Position numbers and translations under genes: made by a program | DNA from: Solirubrobacter deserti | GTDB taxonomy: Bacteria; Actinomycetota; Thermoleophilia; Solirubrobacterales; Solirubrobacteraceae | Length of the DNA: 64,000 nt | Direction: 5' to 3' | NCBI RefSeq assembly: GCF_003344625.1 | Contig: NZ_QPKJ02000004.1 | Location: 842,025 to 906,024, forward strand | Part shown: piece by piece, positions 1 to 8,230 of the stretch | How the letters are laid out: every line of letters begins with the position of its first letter | Numbering within the stretch: the stretch's first letter is position 1 | Notes under the pieces: model-generated | Database searches by the model: none | What the model was told of the DNA's origin: nothing | What the model saw: the letters and a program-made list of their open reading frames with translations, nothing else

Positions 1-1
1 C

Positions 2-103
2 AGCGTCGTCGCCGGCCTCCACGCGAAGGTGCAGGCCGACTCTGAATCGGTCCCCGCGCCGGTCGCCCCGAAGGTCCACTACTCCGGCCCGCGGCCCGCG
101 TAG
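2..103 (+). CDS. C-terminal fragment of an unidentified protein (partial at window edge)
   Basis: An open frame runs in from the left edge and stops at TAG 101-103, giving 33 residues that end in HYSGPRPA. Codon third positions are GC-rich as in the real genes nearby, and the next gene starts 9 nt downstream, so this is probably the end of an upstream operon partner. It is too short to assign a family. Confidence 0.45.
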   Translation, partial: SVVAGLHAKVQADSESVPAPVAPKVHYSGPRPA

Positions 104-112
104 CCGACGACG

Positions 113-718
113 TTGCCCCGGTTGCCCAAAGCGCTCCCCCTTCACCACCCGACCGCCGACGAGCTGCATCACGCGCACGGGGTCTACACGGAGAAGGAGC
201 CGACCGAGTACGCGCACCGGCTGACCCGCGAACTGCTGGCGGGCGACACGTTCACAGCCGGCGAAGCGATCCACGCCCTGCTGCGCATCTGGTCGCCGAA
301 GGGCCCGAAGACCACGCCGACGGACATCATGTGCGTCCTCGAAGACACCGCCGCCGCGCGCACGGGGTTCACCAACCGGCACATCGCGACACTGGCAGAC
401 GACGAGCACGACACGGTCAAGGAGATTTACGCGGCGTTCAAGGCGGTCGTCGGGCAGGTCGGCGCCGCCAAGGCGCTGTCCGTGCTGCATCCGCGGTTCT
501 TCCCGATGTGGGACCGCAGAATCGCAATCGCGTACATCGGGTGGAAGTGGCGCGACGACGGGGCGCCGCCGGAGTACTACCTGCTCTTCATGCAGTACGC
601 GATCGAGCAGTGCACGACGTCGGTCCACGAGGACACCTTCGGGCACACGCTCCTGAAGGTCCTCGACGAGTGGAACTACTCGATCTGGACCAAGCACTGG
701 CTGACCCCTCCGGACTAG
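113..718 (+). CDS. Conserved hypothetical protein, 201 aa
   Basis: The frame starts with TTG 9 nt after the preceding stop, so it is probably co-transcribed. The protein is soluble and mixed alpha, with no signal peptide or membrane segment. A central stretch (about residues 118-140) reads KALSVLHPRFFPMWDRRI; a lysine-helix-H-P-F-P-x-W-D signature of this kind occurs in uncharacterised proteins of accessory regions, but I cannot name the family. The C-terminus is rich in Trp/Tyr. It lies in the accessory block that ends at the tRNA-Thr. Function unknown. Confidence 0.6.
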   Translation: MPRLPKALPLHHPTADELHHAHGVYTEKEPTEYAHRLTRELLAGDTFTAGEAIHALLRIWSPKGPKTTPTDIMCVLEDTAAARTGFTNRHIATLADDEHDTVKEIYAAFKAVVGQVGAAKALSVLHPRFFPMWDRRIAIAYIGWKWRDDGAPPEYYLLFMQYAIEQCTTSVHEDTFGHTLLKVLDEWNYSIWTKHWLTPPD

Positions 719-890
719 GCGGGCAGCCCGTCACGCCTGATCGCCTGGGGACGCACGGGGCGACGCGCGATGCCGCGGTGTACCGCTATTCGGGCGAACG
801 CGCTAAGGCGCCACCGCGCCGACCGGACCGCGGCCTACCCTTGGGACATGCCGTCGTCGGCCGCTACACCCACCGCGTCGCTCTTCCAAT

Positions 891-910
891 CCGGGGTTCG
901 AGTCCGGGGC
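891..910 (+). other. tRNA T-arm-like sequence upstream of the 929 gene
   Basis: The sequence CCGGGGTTCGAGTCCGGGGC contains a perfect T-loop heptamer (TTCGAGT), but the flanking arms are direct (CCGGGG...CCGGGG) rather than a proper 5-bp stem and no other tRNA part precedes it. It may be a decayed tRNA 3' end or attachment-site remnant, or chance. Confidence 0.2.
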
Positions 911-928
911 GCGGGCTTGCCGGCGAAG

Positions 929-2038
929 ATGTCGGATTACGCCCGCCTGGACCGTCGGCCGGAGCCGTGGGTGGTGCCCGTCCGGGCACTGATGGATCGG
1001 TGGTTCGACGGGCTGCACGCCGACGCTCAGAAGTCGATCCGGCCACGCTTCACGAGCGAGCGGTGCGACGACCACCTCGGCGCCTTCCACGAGCTCTACC
1101 AGCACGAGCTGGCGCTCCGCGGCGGCTATGACGAGGTCGACTGCGACATCGGCCGCGAGGACCCAGGCCACATGCGGCCCGATCTTCTCCTGCGACGCGC
1201 CGACGCCCGCTGCTTCGTGGAGGTCACCGTCGCGCTCGGCGACGACGTGGTGGACCCGACCGCTCGACCACGGCTCCAACAGCTCTACGACGCGATCGAG
1301 CGCATCACCGTGCGCGACTTCCTCCTCCACGTCAACGTGCGCGCCGTCGGACCTGACACGCCCGGGAAGCGGCTGATCCGCCGGATCGACGGGTGGCTGC
1401 GGACCATGGACCCAGATGAGGAGATCGCGCGTGTCGCGGCAGACGGGGAGGCGGCCGCCCGTCGCATCGAGGTCGATGGCTGGACGGTCGACCTCGTCGC
1501 CACCGGATGGCAGCCTGATCTTCGCGGACGCCCCGACCTCGGTGTGATCGGGTCCATTGTCGAAGGGCCCGACAACTACCGCCACGTGATCGAAGGCGAG
1601 CGTCGCATCGAGTTCGACGGCCCGCGGACGCTCAACGACGATGTCCTCCTCGCCGCCGCGCTGCACCGCAAGCTCAAGCACCGCTACGAGCTCGACGACC
1701 TGCCGTACGTCATCGCCGTCCTCTGCGCGGGAGACTTCGTCACCGACACCGACATCATGGACGCGCTTGTGGGGCCGGGAGGCGTGTGGGGACACGGCGC
1801 CCCTGACCGGTCCCGCCGCCTGTCGGGGATCATCACGGCGACGAACCTGAGCCCGACTGCCGTCGCGGACGTCGAGCCGACGCTGTGGACGAACCCGAAC
1901 GCGGATCACCCGGTTCCCGAGGACTTCTTCCCGTGGCGCCGCATCTCGGTGTCGGCTGACGGCGACCAGACCGAGCAGTCGGCCACGCGCGCAGTCGCGG
2001 ACGTGCTCGGGGTCAGCGCCCGCTTCCCGGCCGAGTAG
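929..2038 (+). CDS. Hypothetical protein with PD-(D/E)XK-like motif, 369 aa
   Basis: The frame is open back to 770, but I prefer ATG 929 because the upstream part has poor coding character and contains a tRNA T-arm-like sequence (891-910). About residues 45-90 hold a pattern resembling a PD-(D/E)XK nuclease core: HLGAFHELY, then RPDLLLRR (candidate Asp), then CFVEVTVA (candidate Glu in E-x-T). The catalytic Lys is not obvious, so an inactive or variant fold is possible. The C-terminal half (VIAVLCAGDFV; NPNADHPVPEDFFPW) is typical of uncharacterised actinobacterial proteins that pair such a domain with a long C-terminal region. No signal peptide. Role inferred only; restriction or defence is one possibility in this island-like context. 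Confidence 0.6.
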   Translation: MSDYARLDRRPEPWVVPVRALMDRWFDGLHADAQKSIRPRFTSERCDDHLGAFHELYQHELALRGGYDEVDCDIGREDPGHMRPDLLLRRADARCFVEVTVALGDDVVDPTARPRLQQLYDAIERITVRDFLLHVNVRAVGPDTPGKRLIRRIDGWLRTMDPDEEIARVAADGEAAARRIEVDGWTVDLVATGWQPDLRGRPDLGVIGSIVEGPDNYRHVIEGERRIEFDGPRTLNDDVLLAAALHRKLKHRYELDDLPYVIAVLCAGDFVTDTDIMDALVGPGGVWGHGAPDRSRRLSGIITATNLSPTAVADVEPTLWTNPNADHPVPEDFFPWRRISVSADGDQTEQSATRAVADVLGVSARFPAE

Positions 2039-2269
2039 GTGCTCGCGTGTCCGTCCCGCCGCCCGCACCGGACCAGGCGACGCTCTGGAGGATCTGCGAG
2101 ATGAGCCCGACGAGGAGTGATGCTCGCGACCGGTCCGACGGCCCAGGCACGGTTCGGTCGAGGCAGGAACGGCAGCGCCCGCCCCGACGTCGGTCGCGGC
2201 GCGACCGCCGGCCGGCGCGCGCGATAACAGCAGATTCCGGCAACCCCGCCGGCGGCTCGCCGGCGGGCG

Positions 2270-2851
2270 TCACGGGATCGCGGCATTCACGTAGGCCGAG
2301 AGCATCCGGAGCCACTGCGCCAGCTCATCGAAGCTGAGTCGGTGATCCCCGATCTGCATGCCGTCCGGGTCGGGGCGGAGCGTGGCGACCACGCCGGCCT
2401 TGCCGTCGGCGATGTCTTCGTCGCCATGCGCGATCCGGTTTCGTACCTGGCGAACGGTCGCCGCTGCCTCGGCTGATGGCAGCGGGAGATCGGCGATTGC
2501 CGCAAGCTCCGGGGACGCGCGCAGACCGCGGAGGATGCGAAGGATTCTGTCGAGCGCGGCCACGAGGTCTTCGCAGTGTCCGATGGCCTGGAACAGGGGC
2601 ACCGTGATGCCGCGGTTGCGCGGGCGGATGGCGGGCCCGACCCCGTCCCACATCGCGTCGTGCTGGTCGAAGGACGTGCGCGCCCACTCGTAGTCGCGGA
2701 CGGCCTTGTCGAGCTGTCGCGCCACGGTGACGAGCTGCAGGTTCGTTGGGTCGGCGTACCGATCGGCCTCCCACTTCTGCGCCAAGGCCAAGGCCATGAG
2801 GTTGGTCTGCGGAAGATCCGATAGATCGGGCAGGCGGTGGGGCGTTTGCAC
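2270..2851 (-). CDS. Hypothetical helical protein with HEPN-like RNxxAH motif, 193 aa
   Basis: This is an all-helical soluble protein on the minus strand. Around residues 138-150 it carries VRNRIAHGDEDI, which matches the R-x(4-6)-H signature (here RNRIAH) of HEPN-type RNases and helical-bundle proteins of toxin-antitoxin and abortive-infection systems. The family as a whole is not recognised. No obvious partner antitoxin adjoins; the 231-nt gap on its 3' side (2039-2269) shows nothing convincing. The position within a tRNA-flanked accessory block fits a defence or maintenance role, but that is inference from motif and context. Confidence 0.55.
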   Translation of the reverse strand: MQTPHRLPDLSDLPQTNLMALALAQKWEADRYADPTNLQLVTVARQLDKAVRDYEWARTSFDQHDAMWDGVGPAIRPRNRGITVPLFQAIGHCEDLVAALDRILRILRGLRASPELAAIADLPLPSAEAAATVRQVRNRIAHGDEDIADGKAGVVATLRPDPDGMQIGDHRLSFDELAQWLRMLSAYVNAAIP

Positions 2852-3006
2852 GGCATGAGCCTAGGGCCCGACTCGCCCCGTGTGGTCGGCAGCTCACCTG
2901 TGGTCCATTGGGCAGCCGCGAGCGGCGGGCTCGCTGGGCTGCCTCAGGGCTCCGCCGGCCGCTGCGCGCACGTCAGGCCCCGTTGGTGGGCACAACGGAG
3001 AGGGGG

Positions 3007-3849
3007 TCAGACGATCATCTGTGCGAGCAGTTTGTGCGCGGCGGGGGTGCCATCGCCGAGGATTACCAGCTTCTCCCCCGCCACACCGTTGGCGTGCCGG
3101 TAGCGCAACGCTGACCACAGCCCGGCGTAGGCGTCGAGGATGTCGTCGCGTCCGACGACCGTTCCGGTCCATGGTGCGGCGTCGGCCTGGGTGAGGGCGT
3201 CGTCGAACACGGCGGCGATGAGCTCGCGCCGCAGTGCCCGGCCTGCGCTGCGCTTCTTGCGCGGCAGACCGCTGGTTGCGCTCGGGTGACCGAGTTCGAG
3301 CGCCAGCGCTCGAAACGACAGCTCCGGATGGACTTCGACAAGCCAGCGCTGTCGGTCCGGCGCCGCGGTCAGCAGCGCGTCGGCCTCGGCGATCTTGGGC
3401 GCGATCGCCATCGCCTGACGGGTCATGATCGGATGCGCGCCGGCGGTTGGCTCCGCGGCACGCCGAGCGGTCACCACGTCGCGGGCCTGCTCGAAGCTGA
3501 GGCCGAGCAGCTCACGGTCGGGCGCGGGGAACACGCACGGCCAGCGCTGCCCGAGGGTCGCGCGCGCCGCGTGATCGCAGGTTCGTAACCCCGCTCGTCG
3601 TGGGAGACCCATGGGCACATCGACCGCCAGGATCACCGGCGCGGCCTTCGGGGTGCCGGCACCCGCGCCGGCGGCTTCGCATTCTTCGACGAGATGCCGA
3701 AGCCCGCCCTCGGCGTTCGTGTACAGGCGGAGTTCGGTGCGGGCGACGGGGGCGGACGGCGCCGGGTCGTGGCCGTCGGTGTAGGCGATGGCGGCGACCC
3801 AGCCGGCGCGGCAGCCGTCCACGCCGATCGCGGCCGCGCGTTCGCTCAT
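3007..3849 (-). CDS. DUF429 family protein (predicted RNase H-like fold), 280 aa
   Basis: The N-terminus GVDGCRAGWVAA (about residues 9-20) is the hallmark of DUF429 proteins, predicted RNase H-fold nucleases: an Asp after the first strand plus the CRxGW signature. A second conserved block, EVHPELSFRAL, lies near residue 172, and VDVPMGLP near residue 75 supplies another acidic strand end. Length is typical. The start codon overlaps the stop of the upstream minus-strand gene by 4 bp (ATGA, 3846-3849), so the two are translationally coupled. Substrate unknown; the family is patchily distributed. Confidence 0.8.
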   Translation of the reverse strand: MSERAAAIGVDGCRAGWVAAIAYTDGHDPAPSAPVARTELRLYTNAEGGLRHLVEECEAAGAGAGTPKAAPVILAVDVPMGLPRRAGLRTCDHAARATLGQRWPCVFPAPDRELLGLSFEQARDVVTARRAAEPTAGAHPIMTRQAMAIAPKIAEADALLTAAPDRQRWLVEVHPELSFRALALELGHPSATSGLPRKKRSAGRALRRELIAAVFDDALTQADAAPWTGTVVGRDDILDAYAGLWSALRYRHANGVAGEKLVILGDGTPAAHKLLAQMIV

Positions 3850-5075
3850 GCCTGCGGGCGGGGAGTGACGGTGTGGATCTCCCCCGATAGTGCCCAGTGG
3901 TCGCCGAGCGATGGCGCCGGCCGCACGTCGGCGACGACGAGTTCATGGTCGGCCGGTAGCCACCTGACGCCTCGCGGACCGTGCAGGCAGAGCAGTCGGT
4001 CGACGGCGCCGATGACGGCATGCTCGTCGTCGAGCAGCGCGGTCGTGATGGCGTCGACGCCGACCTGCAGGTCAGCGTTGATCCTCCGGGCGTATTGCGC
4101 CACCGTGGTGCGGTCGCGCTGGGCTTGGAAGCCACAGACGATTCCGTCGAGGACGCTCTTCACGCGGTTGGCGACCCATCGCCCGCCGTGGTGTGTGGGC
4201 GGGTGGATCCGAGCGATGACTGCGTAGGTCTCTCCCTTTGTGCGCGGGCTTCCGATCTGTATGAGGCGGGCCTGGCGCCGCAGCGCCCACCACACCTGGA
4301 CCAGGCGCTTCTCGCCCGCGAACGCACCGAGGCTGACCGGTTCCCAGCCGGCGAGTTCGCGCACGGGCGTCCAGTAGGTCCAGGGCTCGGTGGCGGGGGC
4401 GAGCCGGTAGCGCAGCGCGATCGGGTAGCGGTGTCCGGAGGGCGTCGGCGGTGGAGGGGCGGGATCGTGCTCGATACGCAGTCCGTGCGCGGTGGCGTTG
4501 TCGAAGCTGCGGGCGGCGAAGTTGTAGAGCAAAAGGTTCTCGACGTCGGCGTCGCTGACGCGTCGGCCGGGCTGGATCGGCTTCGCGCCGGCGAAGGTCG
4601 CGTGCAGGACCTCGCCGTCGGCCGCGGCCAGACCGGGCAGCGCTCGATCCACCGCGGCGCGGACTCGCCGGGCAGTGGGCGTCCTCGGCGACAGCGGTAC
4701 ATGCTCAGCGGTCCACGCCGTCATCTGACGGTCGCGGATGACGAACTCGCAGTGCTCGTCCTCGCCTGTCGCGTCCGCGATCGTCTCGGGGCCAGGGGTC
4801 GCCGTGGCGCTGGGTGGCGTCGTCGGCGTCACGAGCGTTGACGCCGCAGACGTTCCGCGCGGAAGGCACGCGGGGCAGGGCCGCGCGCCGCGGGCGGCGG
4901 TGAACGCGGGTGCCTCGGCGGTGTCGAGGTAGTACTTCGTGGTCCCCAGGCTCATGCCGCGCACCCACTCGCAGGTGATGGCGTGCAGCTTCTTGCCGTC
5001 GGCGTTGTAGATCAGCCCTTCGCCAGCAGCAATCAACGCCGTGAGCTCGGCCTGCGAGGCGACCTTGCGGGGCAT
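3846..5075 (-). CDS. Hypothetical protein with N-terminal CxxC element, 409 aa
   Basis: The frame is open to 5213, but ATG at 5075 is chosen because an AGGAGC ribosome-binding site sits about 8 nt upstream. Residues 1-80 contain H-x3-C and CPAC around KLHAITCEWV and RPCPACLP, giving His/Cys ligands suggestive of a small zinc site. A low-complexity Thr/Pro linker follows, then a mixed domain of about 300 residues with no motif I recognise (YPIALRYRL; EPVSLGAFAGEKR; HPPTHHGGRW). It is coupled by ATGA to the DUF429 gene, so the two probably act together. No membrane segments. Function unknown. Confidence 0.6.
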   Translation of the reverse strand: MPRKVASQAELTALIAAGEGLIYNADGKKLHAITCEWVRGMSLGTTKYYLDTAEAPAFTAARGARPCPACLPRGTSAASTLVTPTTPPSATATPGPETIADATGEDEHCEFVIRDRQMTAWTAEHVPLSPRTPTARRVRAAVDRALPGLAAADGEVLHATFAGAKPIQPGRRVSDADVENLLLYNFAARSFDNATAHGLRIEHDPAPPPPTPSGHRYPIALRYRLAPATEPWTYWTPVRELAGWEPVSLGAFAGEKRLVQVWWALRRQARLIQIGSPRTKGETYAVIARIHPPTHHGGRWVANRVKSVLDGIVCGFQAQRDRTTVAQYARRINADLQVGVDAITTALLDDEHAVIGAVDRLLCLHGPRGVRWLPADHELVVADVRPAPSLGDHWALSGEIHTVTPRPQA

Positions 5076-5243
5076 CGTCGGGCTGCTCCTACTCGCCGAC
5101 GTCGCTGGCGGTTCTGGCCGCGCACCGGCGCTGTGACAAGTTCCTGGCCAGATCGCGCCGATTGCCCTGCGCACGCCAATGCCACGGTCGGCGGACCGCG
5201 ACGCGCGGCGCACGGGAGGCTGCAGAGGCTGCCCGGTCGTGGA

Positions 5244-5684
5244 TCATGGAAGCTGATCGAGCCACGCCTTGACCGCGTCCACGCTCCGACCAGACGCCGC
5301 TTGCCAAAGACCTTCCCGACGCACGACGGTGTCGAAATCGCCGAAGTCGCTCACGGTGATCTCGTCGGCGAACTGGTCCGCGAACCACACGCTTCCGACT
5401 GCCAGATCGAGCGCGTGGACGATCGCGGCGCCGTGAAAGTACCAACTGCAGGTTCTACGCGTCCCTACGAGGGTGGCCAGGCGCTCTTCGTCGTCACTTG
5501 CCAAGCCATGCAGCTCCACCGCCGTCGTCAGCGGCAGAAACAGCGGGACCCCGTCGATGTCGGGATACGACGAGCGGTAGCTGTCGGGGTTGTCGAACAC
5601 CTCGAAGGCATGGTCGACCTGTTCGAGCCGTACCTGACTGCTCGAGTCGAGTGGGAACGCCGCCGAGAACGCGATCGTGCGCAC
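5244..5684 (-). CDS. Hypothetical protein, 146 aa
   Basis: This is a small acidic soluble protein with a good coding profile (SSYPDIDGVPLFLPLTTAVELHGL; TVSDFGDFDTVVRREGLW). No signal peptide, metal motif or known family is recognised. Size and composition recall contact-toxin immunity proteins or small accessory proteins, but there is no adjacent toxin to support this. It is the last gene before the tRNA-Thr that appears to bound the accessory region. Start ATG at 5684; no strong ribosome-binding site seen. Confidence 0.5.
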   Translation of the reverse strand: MRTIAFSAAFPLDSSSQVRLEQVDHAFEVFDNPDSYRSSYPDIDGVPLFLPLTTAVELHGLASDDEERLATLVGTRRTCSWYFHGAAIVHALDLAVGSVWFADQFADEITVSDFGDFDTVVRREGLWQAASGRSVDAVKAWLDQLP

Positions 5685-5725
5685 GTTCGAGTCGCAGTGG
5701 CACCGGGCCCCATTTCCCGGGCCGT

Positions 5726-5745
5726 ATTGTCACCCAATTGTCACC
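5726..5745. repeat. Tandem direct repeat ATTGTCACC-ca-ATTGTCACC
   Basis: Two identical 9-bp copies start 11 bp apart, one helical turn, between the last accessory gene and the tRNA-Thr. The spacing suits two adjacent protein-binding sites, for example recombinase or regulator arms at an island end. Confidence 0.35.
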
Positions 5746-5829
5746 AAGAGCCGATTTACCCCTGCTCGCCGTCCAGGGAACTGGATACGGAAGGCGCTAC
5801 ATTCGAGCTACAGAGCCAAATCTGCAAAA

Positions 5830-5902
5830 GCCGGAGACGGGATTCGAACCCGTGACCTACCGCTTACAAGGCGGTTGCTCTGGCCAGCTGAGCTACTCCG
5901 GC
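5830..5902 (-). tRNA. tRNA-Thr(TGT)
   Basis: The minus strand folds into a full cloverleaf of 73 nt. Acceptor GCCGGAG pairs with CTCCGGC. The D arm is GCTC...GAGC. The anticodon stem is ACCGC/GCGGT with loop CTTGTAA (anticodon TGT, reading ACA). The T arm is ACGGG-TTCGAAT-CCCGT. CCA is not encoded. It separates the accessory block on its left from conserved genes on its right, and tRNA 3' ends are common integration sites. Confidence 0.97.
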
Positions 5903-5965
5903 GGGGGACAGCAGTGTAGGGCCGTCAAGGCGGACCCGGATCCGGCCGATTAACGGTTCGTGACC

Positions 5966-8230
5966 ATGCCCGCCGCCCTCGAGACCGAACGTGGAGCAGC
6001 GCTCGAGGCGCTGGTCGACGCGGCCTCCGGCATCCTGGCGGCGGATTCGCTGGACGGGACGCTGGGGCGGATCGCGCACCATCTGCAGGCGCTGCTGCGC
6101 TACGACGACCTGACGGTCTACGAGGTCGACGAGGCGCTCGGCGTGCTGCGGCCGGTGTTCGCGGTCGGCAACTGGGTCGACGAGGCGCTCGCGGACCCGA
6201 TCCCGCTCGGGACCGGGGTGACCGGCTGGGTGGTGGAGCACCGGCGCACGCGCAACGTGCCGAACTCCGGGCACGAGCCACTGTGCAGCGTGGTAGGCGG
6301 CACGGACGACGAGCCGGAGGCATTCGTCTGCGTGCCGCTGCTCGCGCGCGAGCGCGTGGTCGGGGCGCTGAACGTCTACCGCGCCTTGGGCAGCGGCTCC
6401 TTCAGCGCGGCCGAGGTCGAGCTGGTCGAGCGCTTCGCGACGATGGCCGCGCTCGCCTACGACTCGGCGCGCCAGCGCGAGACGCTGCGCGACCAGGTGC
6501 AGCGGGACGGGCTGACCGGGCTGCTCAACCACCGGGCCTGCCATGAGCGCCTGAAGGCGGCGCTGAACTTCGGCGACCCCGTGGCGGTCGTCCTGCTCGA
6601 TCTCGACCACTTCAAGGTCATCAACGACACGCTCGGGCACGCGGAGGGCGACCGGGTGCTCAAGGCCTGCGCCGAGCGGCTGCGGTCGGTCGTGCGCACC
6701 GACGACGTCGTCGGACGGATGGGTGGCGAGGAGTTCGCGCTGATCCTGCCGGGCGCCGACGTCGAGGCCGCCGAGGACTGCGCCGAGCGCGCGCGGGCGG
6801 CGCTCGCCGAGCTGACCGTGCGTGGCCGGCCGGTGGCGGCGTCCGCGGGTGTGGCCGCCGCTCCCGCCGACGGGGCCGAGGCCCCCGTGCTGCTGGAGAA
6901 CGCGGACGCGGCGCTGTACTGGGCGAAGCGGTCGGGGCGCGGGAAGACCGTCCGCTACAAGCGCGGCGCGATCCGGCCCGAGGCCGAGCAGCGCAACGAG
7001 ATCGCGGAGCTGCTCGAGCGGGGCGTCGAGGCGATCGAGATCGTGGTCCAGCCGGTGGTCGAGCTCGCGACGGGCCGCGCCGGCGGCTACGAGGCGCTCA
7101 CGCGGATCAACGTCGAGCCGCGCCGCGGCCCGGACGAGTGGTTCGCGCAGGCCCACCGCGTCGGCCTCGGGGACGAGCTCGAGGCGCTGGCCATGCGCGC
7201 CGCGCTCGCGCTCCCGGACCGCCCCGACGGCGCGTTCCTGGCGCTCAACGTGTCACCGCGCGCGCTGCTCTCCGCGCCGGTCCAGGACATCCTGCCGGCC
7301 ACCCTCACGGGCATCGTGGTGGAGCTGACCGAACACGAGGTGTTCGGGGCCGCGGGGGAGTTGGACGCGGCGCTGGCCGACCTGCGCGCCCGCGGCGCCC
7401 GGATCGCGCTCGACGACGCCGGTGCGGGCTACGCGGGCCTGCAGCAGATGATCCGGATCGCGCCCGAGATCCTCAAGCTCGACCGCACCCTGGTGCACGG
7501 CGCGCACGCCGACGGCTCGCGTCAGGCGCTGCTGGAGGCGCTGATCGGGTTCGCGTCCTCCACGGGCGCGGCGATCTGCGCCGAGGGCGTCGAGGACCTC
7601 GACGACCTGCGCGCGCTGGTCGCGCTGGACGTCACCTACGCGCAGGGCTACGGCCTGTGCCGCCCCGCGCCGGCGTGGCCGCAGCCCGACGCGGCGGCGA
7701 CGGCGGCGGCCGAGTCCGAGATCCGCAGCGGGCTGCGGATCTCCGGGAACCCACGCGGCGCCGGCGCCTTCACCCGCGGCCTCGCGGAGCTGTCGGACGA
7801 GCTCTCGGCGGCCGAGACCGTCCACGACCTCGGCGAGGCCAATGTGCGCGCCGCGGCGCTGCTCGGCGCGGACGAGCTCGCGCTGCTGCTCGTCGAGGGT
7901 GACGAGATCGAGCTGGTGTCCAAGAACCGCGTCGAGGTCGGCGAGCGCTGGTCGCTCGACGACTTCCCCTCGACCCGCTACGTGCTCGAGCACCGGATCC
8001 CCGGCCAGGTGGTCGTCGGCGACGAGGCGGGCGACCCGGCCGAGCTGGCCGAGCTGGCCGAGCTGGGCCTGGGCACGGTCCTGCTCGTCCCCGTCATCTG
8101 CAGCGACCAGCCGGTCGGGCTGCTGGAGATCTACCGCGTGCGCCGGCAGGCGTTCACGGCCCGCGAGGTCGACCGCGCCCGCGTCCTCGCCCAGCAGTTC
8201 GGGGCGGCACTGGACCGCCTGCCCTCCTAG
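5966..8230 (+). CDS. GAF-GGDEF-EAL-GAF cyclic-di-GMP turnover protein, 754 aa
   Basis: Predicted cytoplasmic sensor enzyme that makes and/or degrades c-di-GMP. Order: GAF (about 1-170), GGDEF (about 175-335), EAL (about 350-585), second GAF (about 600-754). The cyclase site is GGEEF (about 253-257), preceded by an RTDD product-inhibition site five residues earlier. EAL elements are EAL (about 376), LNVSP, ELTE, DDAGAG, LKLD, EGVE and QGY, so the phosphodiesterase looks largely intact although loop 6 is DDAGAG instead of DDFGTG. No membrane segment, so the signal is probably internal or small and diffusible. GTG 5960 is an alternative start. Its stop overlaps the convergent gene in CTAG (8227-8230). 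Confidence 0.93.
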   Translation: MPAALETERGAALEALVDAASGILAADSLDGTLGRIAHHLQALLRYDDLTVYEVDEALGVLRPVFAVGNWVDEALADPIPLGTGVTGWVVEHRRTRNVPNSGHEPLCSVVGGTDDEPEAFVCVPLLARERVVGALNVYRALGSGSFSAAEVELVERFATMAALAYDSARQRETLRDQVQRDGLTGLLNHRACHERLKAALNFGDPVAVVLLDLDHFKVINDTLGHAEGDRVLKACAERLRSVVRTDDVVGRMGGEEFALILPGADVEAAEDCAERARAALAELTVRGRPVAASAGVAAAPADGAEAPVLLENADAALYWAKRSGRGKTVRYKRGAIRPEAEQRNEIAELLERGVEAIEIVVQPVVELATGRAGGYEALTRINVEPRRGPDEWFAQAHRVGLGDELEALAMRAALALPDRPDGAFLALNVSPRALLSAPVQDILPATLTGIVVELTEHEVFGAAGELDAALADLRARGARIALDDAGAGYAGLQQMIRIAPEILKLDRTLVHGAHADGSRQALLEALIGFASSTGAAICAEGVEDLDDLRALVALDVTYAQGYGLCRPAPAWPQPDAAATAAAESEIRSGLRISGNPRGAGAFTRGLAELSDELSAAETVHDLGEANVRAAALLGADELALLLVEGDEIELVSKNRVEVGERWSLDDFPSTRYVLEHRIPGQVVVGDEAGDPAELAELAELGLGTVLLVPVICSDQPVGLLEIYRVRRQAFTAREVDRARVLAQQFGAALDRLPS

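Noticed and set aside
2047..2337. 96-codon plus-strand frame after the 369-aa protein
   Set aside because: Arg/Pro/Ser-rich with no coding character; it runs into the antisense of the HEPN-like gene.
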